Counted from the stretch's first letter, positions 52,726 through 61,497 are shown. The stretch: 64,000 bases of DNA from AP-15 sp963700185 (GCA_963700185.1 CAVOWP010000004.1:26857-90856); one strand, 5' to 3'. Numbers and translations are program-made. The notes: generated by a model from the sequence alone, not told the origin.

Positions 52726-53624
52726 TACCTATCACCCCATTTCTTGTCTTCAACCGTCTGCTCTTCGACCTCATAGAACTGGTCGAGACCGACCAGCGTT
52801 TCGATTTCGTGCCGGGCAGCGACGCATTCCTCCCGGCTGAGGCCGCCATACTCGCCGTTCTGCTTCAGCTCCATCAATGCCCGCTTGGCGTGATGGAAGC
52901 TGACCAGCAAATACAGCAAGGCGTCGATGCAGGCCTTGTAGCCCATCTCGGCCAATTGCTTCGAGCTCGGGGTCGGACGGTTGTCGCGGTTGCCGAGGCT
53001 GCGGACATAGACCAGCGGAACCTTCGCGAGCTTTGTCGCCTGCTGCAATTCCTCCGGGGTGCGCGGGAATATCATTCCCATGTCGGCGCCGGCATCGGCC
53101 GCCATGTTGATCCGGGTCACCGCTTCATCGAGCCCTTCGAAGCGGCAGGAATCGCTGCGCGCGATGATTACGAAATCCTTGTCGATGTCATCGCGCCGGC
53201 GGCAGGCGAATTTGATCTTGTCGACGAAGTCCTTCCGCGGGATCACATGCGCGACGTATTTGTGGTAATGCGCCCGCTTGGGAAAGAGCTGGTCTTCGAT
53301 GTGGATGCCGCTGATGCCCGCGTGGATGAATTCCTCGACCGTGCGCATCGTGTGCAGAGGCTCGCCAAAGCCGGCGCCGGCATCGGCGACGACCGGCACG
53401 CTGACCGCCTTGGCGATATCGCCGGCGGTGCGCACCTGCTCATCCATCGTCAGCAGCGGCTCGGAGGTGCAGCGCGATCCGCCGGTCACGAACCCGCCAT
53501 TGTAGACGGTCTTGAACCCGAGGCTCTCGATCAGCCGGCCGCCGAGCGGGTCATAGGCGACGGGCATGTCGATGAACTGCTCATCGGCGAGGAGCCGGCG
53601 CAAGGTCGCGGTCCGATTGATCAT
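52725..53624 (-). CDS. PEP-mutase/isocitrate-lyase-fold protein (2-methylisocitrate-lyase-like)
   Basis: This 299-residue protein starts MINRTATLRRLLADEQFIDMPVAYDPLGGRLIESLGFKTVYNGG. It has VPVVADAGAGFGEPLHTMRTVEEFIHAGISGIHIEDQLFPKRAHYHK, in which IEDQ matches the family's IEDQ-x-x-PK loop, and DFVIIARSDSCRFEGLDEA. It lies first in a two-gene operon with the previous protein and is divergent from the FAD oxidase. Its close relatives cleave C-C or P-C bonds of small dicarboxylates. Specificity is uncertain, since the KCGH Cys is not seen. Confidence 0.88.
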   Translation of the reverse strand: MINRTATLRRLLADEQFIDMPVAYDPLGGRLIESLGFKTVYNGGFVTGGSRCTSEPLLTMDEQVRTAGDIAKAVSVPVVADAGAGFGEPLHTMRTVEEFIHAGISGIHIEDQLFPKRAHYHKYVAHVIPRKDFVDKIKFACRRRDDIDKDFVIIARSDSCRFEGLDEAVTRINMAADAGADMGMIFPRTPEELQQATKLAKVPLVYVRSLGNRDNRPTPSSKQLAEMGYKACIDALLYLLVSFHHAKRALMELKQNGEYGGLSREECVAARHEIETLVGLDQFYEVEEQTVEDKKWGDR

Positions 53625-53720
53625 GGCGTCCTCCCGGAAGAAGCCTGCCCGAACAGCTCCCGATTGTGCCGAGATCGCGCCCCCGGTCAACCCGTTGCTG
53701 TATTCGAGGAGTAGAGGCCG

Positions 53721-55034
53721 ATGGTTCCCGACATCTTCCACCGGGATTTCAAGCCGATCCCGTATTGGTGGGAAGCTTACACGCCGACCAGTGGGGACCT
53801 CGTTGACGTGCCGAGAGCGGCGCGCGTCGCAATCGTCGGCGGCGGATATGCCGGGCTGTCGACGGCGCTCGAATTGGCGAAGCACGGCATCGACGCCGTC
53901 GTGTTCGAAGCGAACGAGCTCGGCTTTGGCGCCAGCACCCGCAATGGCGGCGCCGTCAGCGGCGGCGTCAACATCGGCAAGAGCTTCACCGGACGGAGCG
54001 CCGATGTGGATCCCGAGCGGGCCGAACGGCTCTTGTCGGACGCCGCGGACGCGTTTGGCCTGATCGACCGGCTGATCGGGGAGGAAAGGATCGATTGCTT
54101 CTGGGAAAAGCCCGGCCGCTTTGTCGGCGCGTGGACAAAGAAGCATTTCGACGCGCAGACACGGCGGCTCGCCGTGCTCAATTCGGCCGCGCAGTCCGGC
54201 GCCTACATGGTGCCGCGGGAGCGGCAGCGCGAAGAAATCGCCAGCGACTATTACTTTGGCGGCATGGTCGTCGAGCGGTCCGGCAAATTGCACCCGGCGC
54301 TCTATTACAAGGGGCTGCTCGAGGCCTGCCGCCGGCGCGGTATCCCGGTCTGCGCCAACTCTGCGGTCGCGGGCATCCGCCGGACCGGCTCTGAATGGCG
54401 CCTCGAGACCGGCCGCGGAACAGTTTCCACGGGCGATGTGGTGATCGCGACGAATGGCTATACCGGGGGCCTTACCCCGGCGCTGAGGCGTCGTGTGGTC
54501 CCGGTCGCCAGCCACATCATCGCCACCGAGGAATTGCCGCAGGATGTCGCCCAATCCTTGATCCCCAAGGGGCGGAGTTTGTCCGACACAAAGCGGGTAT
54601 TGTGCTATTACCGAATGTCGCCGGACGGCCGGCGCATGGTGTTCGGCGGCCGTGCGCGGTTCACGCAAGTCGACCCGACGGTCAGCGCGCCGCTCCTCCA
54701 CCGCTACATGACCGATCGCTTCCCGCAGTTGCGCGGCGTCAAGGTGAGCCACGCCTGGACCGGCAATGTCGCCTTCACCCTCGACGCGCTGCCGCATATG
54801 GGCCAGCAGGACGATCTCCATTATTGTCTCGGCTGCAACGGCAGCGGGGTCGCGATCATGACCTATCTCGGCTGGCAGACGGCGCGCAAGATCGCCCGCG
54901 TCGCCAACTATTCCTGCAGCTACGATACCGAGGATTTTCCCGACCACCCGCTCTACTCCGGCAATCCCTGGTTCTTGCCGGTCGTCGGCGGTTATTATCG
55001 GCTGCGCGACAATCTCGACCGACTGCTGGCGTGA
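53721..55034 (+). CDS. FAD-dependent amine oxidase (PuuB/OrdL-like, DAO family)
   Basis: This 437-residue protein has an N-terminal motif typical of gamma-glutamylputrescine oxidase relatives (PIPYWWEAYTPTSGDLVDVP). The FAD site RVAIVGGGYAGLSTALELAKHGIDAVVFEANELGFGASTRNGG follows, with a late FAD-contact stretch GCNGSGVAIMTYLGWQTA. The expected reaction is oxidative deamination of a secondary or glutamylated amine, giving H2O2. ATG 53721 follows GAGGAG. A small hypothetical gene follows 28 bp later and may be co-transcribed. Confidence 0.9.
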   Translation: MVPDIFHRDFKPIPYWWEAYTPTSGDLVDVPRAARVAIVGGGYAGLSTALELAKHGIDAVVFEANELGFGASTRNGGAVSGGVNIGKSFTGRSADVDPERAERLLSDAADAFGLIDRLIGEERIDCFWEKPGRFVGAWTKKHFDAQTRRLAVLNSAAQSGAYMVPRERQREEIASDYYFGGMVVERSGKLHPALYYKGLLEACRRRGIPVCANSAVAGIRRTGSEWRLETGRGTVSTGDVVIATNGYTGGLTPALRRRVVPVASHIIATEELPQDVAQSLIPKGRSLSDTKRVLCYYRMSPDGRRMVFGGRARFTQVDPTVSAPLLHRYMTDRFPQLRGVKVSHAWTGNVAFTLDALPHMGQQDDLHYCLGCNGSGVAIMTYLGWQTARKIARVANYSCSYDTEDFPDHPLYSGNPWFLPVVGGYYRLRDNLDRLLA

Positions 55035-55062
55035 CCCGAACCCTTCCGAGAGGAGATCTGAG

Positions 55063-55350
55063 ATGGATTTCGAAACCTACAAAAGCTCGCTCGCCGAGGA
55101 GGCGCCGCCCGAAGGGCTGAGCATGGCGGCACAGGCGCTGTGGTGGGAAGCAAAGGGCGACTGGCACCTGGCGCATCAATGCGCGCAGAAGCAGCCCGAC
55201 AGCGAGGGCGCCTGGGCGCACGCCTACCTGCACCGCGTCGAAGGCGATCTGCGGAACGCCGGCGGCTGGTACAGCCGCGCCGGCCGCCCCGCCTCGACCG
55301 CGCCCCTGAAGGACGAGTGGGAGACGATCGCCCGGGCGCTCCTCGCATAG
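55063..55350 (+). CDS. Conserved hypothetical protein, 95 residues
   Basis: The protein MDFETYKSSLAEEAPPEGLSMAAQALWWEAKGDWHLAHQCAQ ... GAWAHAYLHRVEGDLRNAGGWYSRAGRP is fully helical and rich in Trp/His, without signal peptide. Such short TPR-like proteins are widespread in alphaproteobacteria without assigned function. The ribosome site GAGAGGAG precedes ATG 55063. Its position 28 bp after the oxidase suggests one operon. Confidence 0.75.
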   Translation: MDFETYKSSLAEEAPPEGLSMAAQALWWEAKGDWHLAHQCAQKQPDSEGAWAHAYLHRVEGDLRNAGGWYSRAGRPASTAPLKDEWETIARALLA

Positions 55351-55734
55351 CCGCATATTGCCGGGACGGCCCTCCCCCGAAGGCGCGCCGGCTGTTTTCG
55401 CTGTTTTTGCAGCGAATTATCAGCCATCGATACGTGGTTCGCCGCACAAACCCTGGCGCGCTGTCGCTATAAAGGAAGGAATAACAGCCAAAAGAACAGT
55501 GGAATAACAGCGAAGCAATAGCAAAAAACAAAATCCGCGGCCAAGCGCCGCGCTCCTTTGCAAGCAGTGACGTCGTCGGCTGCGGAATTGCCCACGAGGA
55601 ACGAGTGGCGAATCGAATCATTTTGCGATATTAGCATGGTATTGTAAATTAATCAAGGTTAAACACTGATTCGGTCGCGCACCGAGCAGGGACGCGCCAC
55701 TTTACAACTGTACGGTGCCGGCGTACATTCCGAC

Positions 55735-55899
55735 ATCATCGTTCGGGGGTGCGGCACCGAGGCTTGTTGCCCCTCATCACCAACTTGAAATGCGACCGCG
55801 CCTGCACGTAGCGCATCTCGGTCAGCGGCAATTGGTTGCTGACCTTCGACATTCGGCAGGGCGAAATCTTCGACCTCGACTTTGGAGGACTACCACTGA
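55735..55899 (+). pseudogene. Decayed HigB-type toxin remnant
   Basis: One frame reads GLLPLITNLKCDRACT, stop TAG at 55809-55811, then RISVSGNWLLTFDIRQGEIFDLDF. After a one-base shift comes LEDYH and TGA, which shares one base with the antitoxin ATG. This is the C-terminal half of a HigB/RelE toxin (NWRLTF...DVDFEDYH pattern) with one nonsense and one frameshift change and no upstream half. The upstream 55351-55734 stretch is AT-richer and shows no other gene. Confidence 0.7.
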
Positions 55900-56219
55900 T
55901 GAGCCGCGCACCCGCGAGAGATGGAATGGCCCCGCCGCACCCGGGCGCGTTCATCCGCGAGGAAGTTCTCGACGAACTCGGGCTGACGGTGAGCGGCGCG
56001 GCAACGGTGTTGGAGGTGCGCCGCGCCACCCTCTCCGACCTCATCAACGGCAACGCCGCCTTGTCGGCTGAAATGGCGCTGCGGATCGAGAAGGCGTTCG
56101 GCGTCAAGATGGAAACGCTTCTGAACATGCAGGCGTGGTACGACGCCTACACCATGCGACAACGGGCCGGCGAGATCGCCGTCAAGCCCTACCGGCCCCC
56201 TGTCCCCGAACCATGCTGA
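55899..56219 (+). CDS. higA: HigA-family antitoxin, orphaned
   Basis: The protein has 106 residues. MSRAPARDGMAPPHPGAFIREEVLDELGL is the HigA-type XRE start, and the HTH spans about 22-66 (VSGAATVLEVRRATLSDLINGNAALSAEMALRIEKAFGV). The C-terminal METLLNMQAWYDAYTMRQR is standard. ATG 55899 shares one base with the toxin-remnant stop, and the preceding bases TTTGGAGGAC give a ribosome site. With the toxin dead, it may persist as a repressor. Intact. Confidence 0.88.
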   Translation: MSRAPARDGMAPPHPGAFIREEVLDELGLTVSGAATVLEVRRATLSDLINGNAALSAEMALRIEKAFGVKMETLLNMQAWYDAYTMRQRAGEIAVKPYRPPVPEPC

Positions 56220-56302
56220 CCAGCGTAGTCGCAACCCAAGATATTTGGAACAAACTCAAGGCGCTGATAAGGTTTCCCTTTTCTGTTCCTAAATTCTGCT
56301 CC

Positions 56303-56340
56303 AGCAAGCGTAGGGCGGAACAGCGCAGCGCATTCCGCCT
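56303..56340. repeat. REP element copy, left flank of RAYT
   Basis: This 38-bp sequence starts AGCAAGCGTAGGGCGGAA and ends GCGCATTCCGCCT. The inverted copy is at 56956-56993, with two mismatches. Together the two bracket the transposase remnant. Confidence 0.9.
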
Positions 56341-56396
56341 CCATCATCGCGTTTGGACCCCCCGCCTTCCAATCGCTGCTTGCTCCCACGCTCGTA

Positions 56397-56929
56397 TCAC
56401 AGCCGCTCGCCCGTCTGTTGCGGTTCATCGCTGCCTCCCCTCCAGCCGTCGGGATACAGGCCGCGCTCTATGCACCGACGAAACGACGAATATGGCCAAT
56501 CCGCCGGATGCTCCACAAGACCGTGTTTGACAGGATTGAAATGTGTGTAGTCCATGTGAGCCGCGAAGTCCCGATCGTCGCGTATTGTGTGCTCCCAATA
56601 CCGAGGCTGCCAAATGCCGCGTTCGCCGCGGCTGGTCATGACCGGTTATCGCGGCTCGCCGGCGGGCAAACTTTTCACGAATGCGATTTTGATTGCGCGC
56701 CACCGACCTGGGAAGTCGGAATCGCTCTGCGGCAGGGTCCACACCCAATGCATATGATCGGGAGGACGACCCAGGCATCGATGCGGAAAGGTGCGTTGGC
56801 GCGCATCCGGGCAACCGCCTCGCGCAAGATGTCGATCTGCGCCACCAACAGATCCGACCGGCGGTCGAGCAGGTTGACGGTAAAGAAGAAGGTTCCGCCC
56901 GGAACCCGATTGCGGCGATAATCCGGCAT
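56397..56929 (-). pseudogene. REP-associated tyrosine transposase (RAYT, Y1_Tnp), broken
   Basis: The start MPDYRRNRVPGGTFFFTVNLL at 56929 is the standard RAYT opening. It runs to FRIDAWVVLP, where a frameshift near 56770 moves the HUH motif region (DHMHWVWTLPQ) into the next frame. In that frame a TAA at 56646-56648 follows LPAGEPR. The rest (TSRGERGIWQPRYWEHTIRDDRDFAAHMDYTHFNPVKHGLVEHP) is in the same frame and carries the catalytic Tyr region. With one frameshift and one nonsense codon it should be inactive. RAYTs move REP sequences by single-strand transposition; here REP copies lie on both sides. Confidence 0.9.
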
Positions 56930-56955
56930 GCCGGGAGTATGCTCGAGCTTTGGGT

Positions 56956-56993
56956 GAGGCGGAATGCGCTCCGCTTTTCCGCCCTACGCTTGC
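56956..56993. repeat. REP element copy, right flank of RAYT (inverted)
   Basis: It is the reverse-complement match of 56303-56340 over 38 bases with two differences. It lies 27 bp upstream of the transposase start. Confidence 0.9.
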
Positions 56994-57415
56994 TGCCTGA
57001 TCCAATTTTCGCACACCAGAGTGTCGCTTCAATCCGAACGTCCTCTAGAGTGTAGAATGTGGTGTTCGTCACTTCGAAGATGCTCGAAAACCGATTTGAT
57101 GCCTCTGCGGCACTTGTGGGTTCTACAGTGACTCGGGGCCACAGAACCAAAGGTCCTACAGCCCCGGTGAGAACTGTAAATAATCCATCAGATTCGTAAC
57201 TAGGCGTGGACCATGCCGGTGCGGTCGAGCAACGGCGCGAAGTAATGGAACGTTAGGACGCTTTCTGCTGTGCCACCGTCAACTTCTCAACCTAGGAAGT
57301 CCCGTTAATAATATCTCGCCTATCTAGAGATGTATTTCGTTAACAACGTGAGACAACTACTCGCCGAGGCGATTGTAGCTGTGGCCTTCCCCCGATTTTA
57401 CGAGACGTGTCAGAG
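56994..57415. other. Gene-free stretch
   Basis: No ORF is supported in this 420-bp stretch. It has lower GC, with runs such as GTTAATAATATC near 57303, and is bounded by the REP copy and a hypothetical gene. No clear terminator or RNA structure could be assigned. Confidence 0.5.
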
Positions 57416-57775
57416 ATGAAGTTAGATCCCGAGGAGCAGATTATCGCGGCCGCATTCGAACAAGCGGAGCTTGACGACGCCAATGAGCGCGGTGTTGCGG
57501 CTCGGATAGAATTCCGGCCAGAGGGGCACGCGAAGGTGACTTTCACCATTTCGCGAGAGTTCGTAGAGACGGCCAGGGCGCTCGATTGGACGACTGGGGA
57601 ACTCGTCGCCGAGGCGATCGGGATAGCCATCCCCCCGCGCGTTCGACATAGCCCGCCCACTTCGCCGACGCTGGCACTGACGGCCTACCGCTGCCCCCGA
57701 TCACCGATTGAGATCTCGGGCTCGTCGGATCAAGGCCGCTCGCCGGCCTACCTCCCGGACCGCGCTCGACCTTAA
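57416..57775 (+). CDS. Hypothetical protein, 119 residues
   Basis: It starts at ATG 57416, though a GTG at 57407 is possible. The first 75 residues look coherent: KLDPEEQIIAAAFEQAELDDANERG, then HAKVTFTISREFVETARALDWTTGELVAEAIGIA. That looks like a small helical/strand domain with a possible short HTH-like tail. The last 40 residues are Pro/Ser/Arg-rich and less protein-like. I do not recognise it, and it may be truncated or spurious at the C-terminus. Confidence 0.4.
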   Translation: MKLDPEEQIIAAAFEQAELDDANERGVAARIEFRPEGHAKVTFTISREFVETARALDWTTGELVAEAIGIAIPPRVRHSPPTSPTLALTAYRCPRSPIEISGSSDQGRSPAYLPDRARP

Positions 57776-57782
57776 CGCCGAA

Positions 57783-58172
57783 TCAAGCCTTTGCCGCCGC
57801 GACCGCCTCGATTTCGATGAGCCACTGCGGCGCGACGAGCGCTTTGACGATGATTGTCGCCGAGCCCGGCCGTGCGTCGCCGAAGTGCTTTGCCCGCGCC
57901 GCGCCGGCCGCGGCTACGTCTTCCGGCCGCACCAGGTCGGTGGTGATCTTCACCAGGTCGCCGGTCCCCATCCCGGCGTCCGCGAGGATGGCGATGATGT
58001 TGCGCCAGCAGGCCTCGGCCTGGGCTTCGATGCCTTGGGGCACGGTGCCGTCGGGCAACACGCCGACCTCGCCGGAGATGTAGAGGAGCCGGGAGCCCTC
58101 GGGCACCTCGACCGCGTGGCTGTAGGGGCCGAACGACGCGGCCACCGTATCCGGCGTATGGCGGATGTTCAT
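57783..58172 (-). CDS. RidA/YjgF-family protein
   Basis: This 129-residue protein has the RidA fold signature: SFGPYSHAVEVPEGSRLLYISGEVGVLPDG, EAQAEACWRNIIAILADAGMG, then DLVKITTDLVRPEDV and a final ATIIVKALVAPQWLIEIEAVAA. RidA trimers deaminate reactive enamine/imine intermediates. The Arg that defines the deaminase is replaced here (ATIIVKAL in place of the R-containing segment), so this copy may belong to a non-deaminase subfamily. It is separate from the mobile element, whose boundary begins 162 bp to the right. Confidence 0.9.
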   Translation of the reverse strand: MNIRHTPDTVAASFGPYSHAVEVPEGSRLLYISGEVGVLPDGTVPQGIEAQAEACWRNIIAILADAGMGTGDLVKITTDLVRPEDVAAAGAARAKHFGDARPGSATIIVKALVAPQWLIEIEAVAAAKA

Positions 58173-58333
58173 GCGTCGGGTCCCTCAAGGCGTCGGCATA
58201 TCGGTCGACTTCAATCGGCGCTTCGGTACGAGGTTGGCCTGAAAAAGGGTCCGACGCAGTTCTGCGTCGCGCTCTAGATTTTTTTGCTACGCTCGCCGAC
58301 CCCTTCCTATTACCAGCTAACCTCCTGACATTT

Positions 58334-58381
58334 TGGAGCGGGCGAGGGGATTCGAACCCCCGACCCCAACCTTGGCAAGGT
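58334..58381 (-). other. tRNA-Gly(GCC) 3' fragment: attachment site at mobile-element boundary
   Basis: Read on the minus strand, these 48 bases equal the 3' part of a tRNA-Gly: the anticodon loop CTTGCCAAG, the T arm GGGGGTTCGAATCCCC, and the acceptor strand CGCCCGC with CCA encoded. Beyond 58381 the D arm and a matching 5' acceptor are absent, so it is not a functional tRNA. Such a 3' duplicate marks the site-specific insertion of an element into a tRNA gene. Since the acceptor end points left, the element lies to the right and the intact tRNA should lie beyond 64000. Confidence 0.82.
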
Positions 58382-58581
58382 CCCGAACGGCCTATCCGGC
58401 GCTATCCTACTCCATCCCGCACCCCTATGGACCGCTGCTTTTCCTACCACTTCCTGATCGACCTCAATTCGCCGATATCCGCTAACGTCCCACCCGCCCC
58501 ATTCAAACTGCTTACAGAGTGCTTACATTCGATCGGCGCTGTGATAATGTAAGCAAATCCGGCGTGCATAGCGAGTGGATC

Positions 58582-59835
58582 ATGAACAAGCTAACGATAC
58601 AGGCCGTGAAAGCCCTTGAAATGCCCAAGGCGGGGCAGACCTTCCTGTGGGACGGGGAGCTGCGGGGCTTCGGCGTCCGGGCGATCCCCTCGGGGCTGAA
58701 GACGTTCGTGCTGCAATATCGCAATGCCGAGGGCCGTAGCCGCCGCATGGTCCTGGGCCGGTTCGGCGTTCTGACGGTCGAGCAAGCCCGGGATAAGGCG
58801 AAGATCAAACTCGGCGCCGTCGCGGAGGGTGATGACCCGGCAGAAGAAGTGGGGCGGAGTGAAACGATCACGATGGCCGAGGTCTGCGATTGGTATCTGG
58901 CGGAGGCCGAGGCCGGCCGCATTCTCGGAAGGCGAAACCGCCCAATCAAAGCCTCCACCCTCGCCATGGACCGTAGCCGGATCGAGACGCACATCAAACC
59001 GCTTCTTGGGCGCCGACAGATCCGCGCCCTCAAGCTTGCCGACATCGAGGGAATGCAATCCGACATCGCGGCCGGCAAGACAGCCAAGCCGCGCGCCGCT
59101 GGCCGCGGCGGTGTCACCTCGGGCGGTGGCGGTGTGGCGGCACGGACCGTGTCGACCTTGCAGAGTCTTCTCGCCCACGCCAAGCGCCTTGATGTGATCG
59201 CCTCCAACCCGGCAGACGGCGTGCGCAAACTTGCCGGGAAGAAGAAGGAGCGGCGTCTCAGCGTCGCCGAAATCAAGAAACTCGGGCAGACCATGCGTGT
59301 TGCCGAACAAAACGGCGAGCACCCAGTGGCGCTCGCCGCCGTGCGCCTCATGCTCCTGAGCGGCTTCCGCATCTCGGAAGCCCAGGGCCTGCAGCGGGAC
59401 TGGCTGTATGCGGACCAGGGCTATGTCCATTTTCCGGATACCAAAAGCGATGGACAGGTGCGTGTGATCGGACCAGCCGCAGCGCGACTCGTCGCCAGTC
59501 AGCCGGGCCGCAAGAACTCCCCGTATCTCTTTCCGGCTGACACCGGCGACGGCCACTACACGGCCGCCAAGGGCTGCCTTGCGCGTCTCTGCGCCAGCGC
59601 GAAGATCGAGGGCGTTACCCCTCACACGCTGCGTCATACCTTCGGCAGCGTCGCCGGAGACCTCGGCTTCTCCGAACTGACGATCGCCGCCCTTCTTGGC
59701 CACGCCGCCAGGGGAACGACGCAGGGCTACGTCCACATCGACGAAGCGCTGAAGCTCGCCGCGTCGCGGACCTGTGAGGAAATCGCCGGCCTGCTCGCCG
59801 GAGAGGAAGCCACTGCCGATAAACTCGCGGCCTGA
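58582..59835 (+). CDS. Tyrosine-recombinase integrase (phage/ICE type)
   Basis: The protein has 417 residues from MNKLTIQAVKALEMPKAGQTFLWD. The N-terminal arm-binding DUF4102-like start (LRGFGVRAIPSGLKTFVLQYR) is followed by an SAM-like core-binding region and the catalytic domain: Arg in LSGFRISEAQGLQRDW, HTLRHTFGSVA for H-x-x-R, GHAARGTTQGYVHID for His and Tyr. All residues are present. The first 21 residues of the longest ORF are omitted in favour of this start. It sits 200 bp from the tRNA-Gly fragment it presumably uses as att. Confidence 0.95.
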   Translation: MNKLTIQAVKALEMPKAGQTFLWDGELRGFGVRAIPSGLKTFVLQYRNAEGRSRRMVLGRFGVLTVEQARDKAKIKLGAVAEGDDPAEEVGRSETITMAEVCDWYLAEAEAGRILGRRNRPIKASTLAMDRSRIETHIKPLLGRRQIRALKLADIEGMQSDIAAGKTAKPRAAGRGGVTSGGGGVAARTVSTLQSLLAHAKRLDVIASNPADGVRKLAGKKKERRLSVAEIKKLGQTMRVAEQNGEHPVALAAVRLMLLSGFRISEAQGLQRDWLYADQGYVHFPDTKSDGQVRVIGPAAARLVASQPGRKNSPYLFPADTGDGHYTAAKGCLARLCASAKIEGVTPHTLRHTFGSVAGDLGFSELTIAALLGHAARGTTQGYVHIDEALKLAASRTCEEIAGLLAGEEATADKLAA

Positions 59836-59977
59836 AGCGAAGCGTTCAAGCCAAGTCGACCGCCGCCGCTACAGGCCTTTTGGCGACGCCGTCGCTGTCT
59901 CGCAGCGGCGAGACGCGATATGATGTTTCCGGGTTGACGCGAGTTCAACTAACCATCAGGTGAAAGAGTATCGCGAC

Positions 59978-60109
59978 GTGGTTGACTTCAAGAAATTGCG
60001 GGAAGCCAAGGCTAAGCCGAAGCCCATCAACCCGCGCGAAATCTTCAATGCGATGCCCAAGCCGCCAGGGATCAACAATCTCTATGTGCAATTCTGCTTG
60101 CGGAGGTGA
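59978..60109 (+). pseudogene. Truncated 5' end of a DEAD/DEAH-type helicase gene
   Basis: A 43-codon frame starts at GTG 59978. It reads VVDFKKLREAKAKPKP, then INPREIFNAMPKPPGINNLY, before a stop at 60107. This matches the opening of helicase-like proteins of mobile elements (DPREIFNALPKPPGINDLY type), which normally continue with the Walker A segment. Here the reading ends in unrelated CLRR, so the rest was deleted. Bases 60110-60376 carry a Pro/Arg-rich open frame that I cannot identify. Confidence 0.55.
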
Positions 60110-60376
60110 TCGCTACCCGGTCGACCCCTTGAAGCGGTGGGGACCCCCGCCGGCCGCCTTCGCCGACGAGCCCCGCCTCAAGTTGTTTCAGGCCCCCTGC
60201 ACGCTGGTCGCATCCCGCTTTGCGCTCGACGTCGGCCACTCTGGCGCGGCCGCCCGCATGTCAGCGGCTGCGCCGTTCCCGCAGCGGTCGTCGAGCCGAC
60301 CGCTCCCGTGACATGCGGGCTTGTCACCGCGCCCATCCAGCCTCCGTCGCTCACAAAGCGGGAAACGGAGGTTCAG

Positions 60377-60676
60377 ATGTGCAGGGTTCTCAACAAGCAC
60401 GCGGCCGGCAGGCATGACGGCGCGATCTATATCGGACGCGGCAGCAAGTGGGGCAACCCGTTTCGGATCGGCGTCGATGGCGATCGGGCGGCCGTCATCG
60501 CCAAGCATGCCCGCTGGCTGCGGGATCAGCATCACCTGCTGCGCGCGCTCGACGAACTTCGCAGCAAGGATCTGCTGTGCTTCTGCACGCCGGCGGCATG
60601 CCACGGCGATCTGTTGCTGCGGCTCGCCAACGCGTCGCGGGAGGAGCGCGTCGCGTGGTGGCGCTCGGCGGCATGA
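60377..60676 (+). CDS. DUF4326-domain protein
   Basis: This 99-residue protein opens MCRVLNKHAAGRHDGAIYIGRGSKWGNPF, then has HARWLRDQHHLLRALDELRSKDLLCFCTPAACHGDLLLRLA. The YIGRGSKWGNPF and LxCFCxPxxCHGD motifs define DUF4326, a common small protein of plasmids and integrative elements. Two Cys and a His suggest metal binding, and no function is proven. ATG 60377 lies just after GGAGGTTCAG. It is part of the element that begins at 58334. Confidence 0.85.
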   Translation: MCRVLNKHAAGRHDGAIYIGRGSKWGNPFRIGVDGDRAAVIAKHARWLRDQHHLLRALDELRSKDLLCFCTPAACHGDLLLRLANASREERVAWWRSAA

Positions 60677-60845
60677 TCGCCGCCCACATATCCCGGAGTC
60701 GCGGACCGGCAAGGTGGCTGGGCGGAGATCCGATCGACCGCCGCCGCAACCGGGGCCGCGGCTTAGAGTGAGAGCCAGGCCGGGTCGGCCGTGACGGGTT
60801 GGGAATTGCGAGAGAGGTTCGCGGCGCCCGTCGCGGAGACCCGCG

Positions 60846-61497
60846 ATGTCACGTTCAGCCGCTCGCGCTCGTGCCGGTCAGGACCGGACGAGCCTCTATT
60901 CCGAAATTACCGACAAGATCATCGCCGAGCTGGAAGCCGGCCGTGTGCCCTGGGTTCAGCCCTGGGGGACCGCCCCGGCGAAAGCATCGCTCGCCATGCC
61001 GAAGAACGCGGCGACCCAGCGCCGCTACTCCGGCGTGAACGTGTTGATCCTCTGGGGCGCCGTCGTCGAGCGCGGCTTCGCCGGCCAGAGCTGGCTCACT
61101 TTCCGCCAGGCGCTCAGCCTCGGCGGGAATGTCCGCAAAGGCGAGCACGGCACCACCGTCGTCTATGCAGATCGCTTCATTCCCGATGACGAACGCAAGC
61201 GGGCGGAGCGCGACGGCGATGAGCCCGGCGCGATCCCGTTCCTCAACGATTCACGGTCTTCAACACCGATCAGTGTGAGAACCTTCCCGACGGACTGATC
61301 ACCGCCCCGCCGCCCGTGTCCGAGGGGCTGATCCTGCCCCAAGCCGAGGTGTTGATCGCCGCGACCGGCGCCGAGTTCCGCGTGGGTGGCGATCGCGCCT
61401 TCTACAGCCCGGCCCACGACTACGTTCAAGTGCCGCGGCCCGACGCCTATTTCGAGCCCATAAACTGGCACCGGACGGCCCTGCATGAGCTCGGTCA
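60846..61497 (+). pseudogene. ardC: ArdC-type antirestriction protein, frameshifted and truncated
   Basis: The start MSRSAARARAGQDRTSLYSEITDKIIAELEAGRVPWVQPWG is the ArdC N-terminal ssDNA-binding domain (DUF1738), continuing to EPGAIPFL. A base is missing near 61247, and the true frame goes on RFTVFNTDQCENLPDGLI, then AEFRVGGDRAFYSPAHDYVQVP and WHRTALHELGH. The zinc-protease HELGH is the last recognisable part. After it comes CATAATGCCG, the edge of the recombinase-trio element, so the C-terminal third is lost. ArdC protects incoming conjugative DNA from restriction. Confidence 0.85.

Noticed and set aside
52725..54947. 740-residue minus-strand frame extending the PEP-mutase-like gene upstream
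   Set aside because: The N-terminal 440 codons run antisense to the FAD oxidase and have no recognisable domain. The real gene starts at 53624.
58334..58420. Complete tRNA-Gly gene
   Set aside because: Only the 3' 48 bases fit. The 5' half is too long, has no D arm and pairs at only five acceptor positions.
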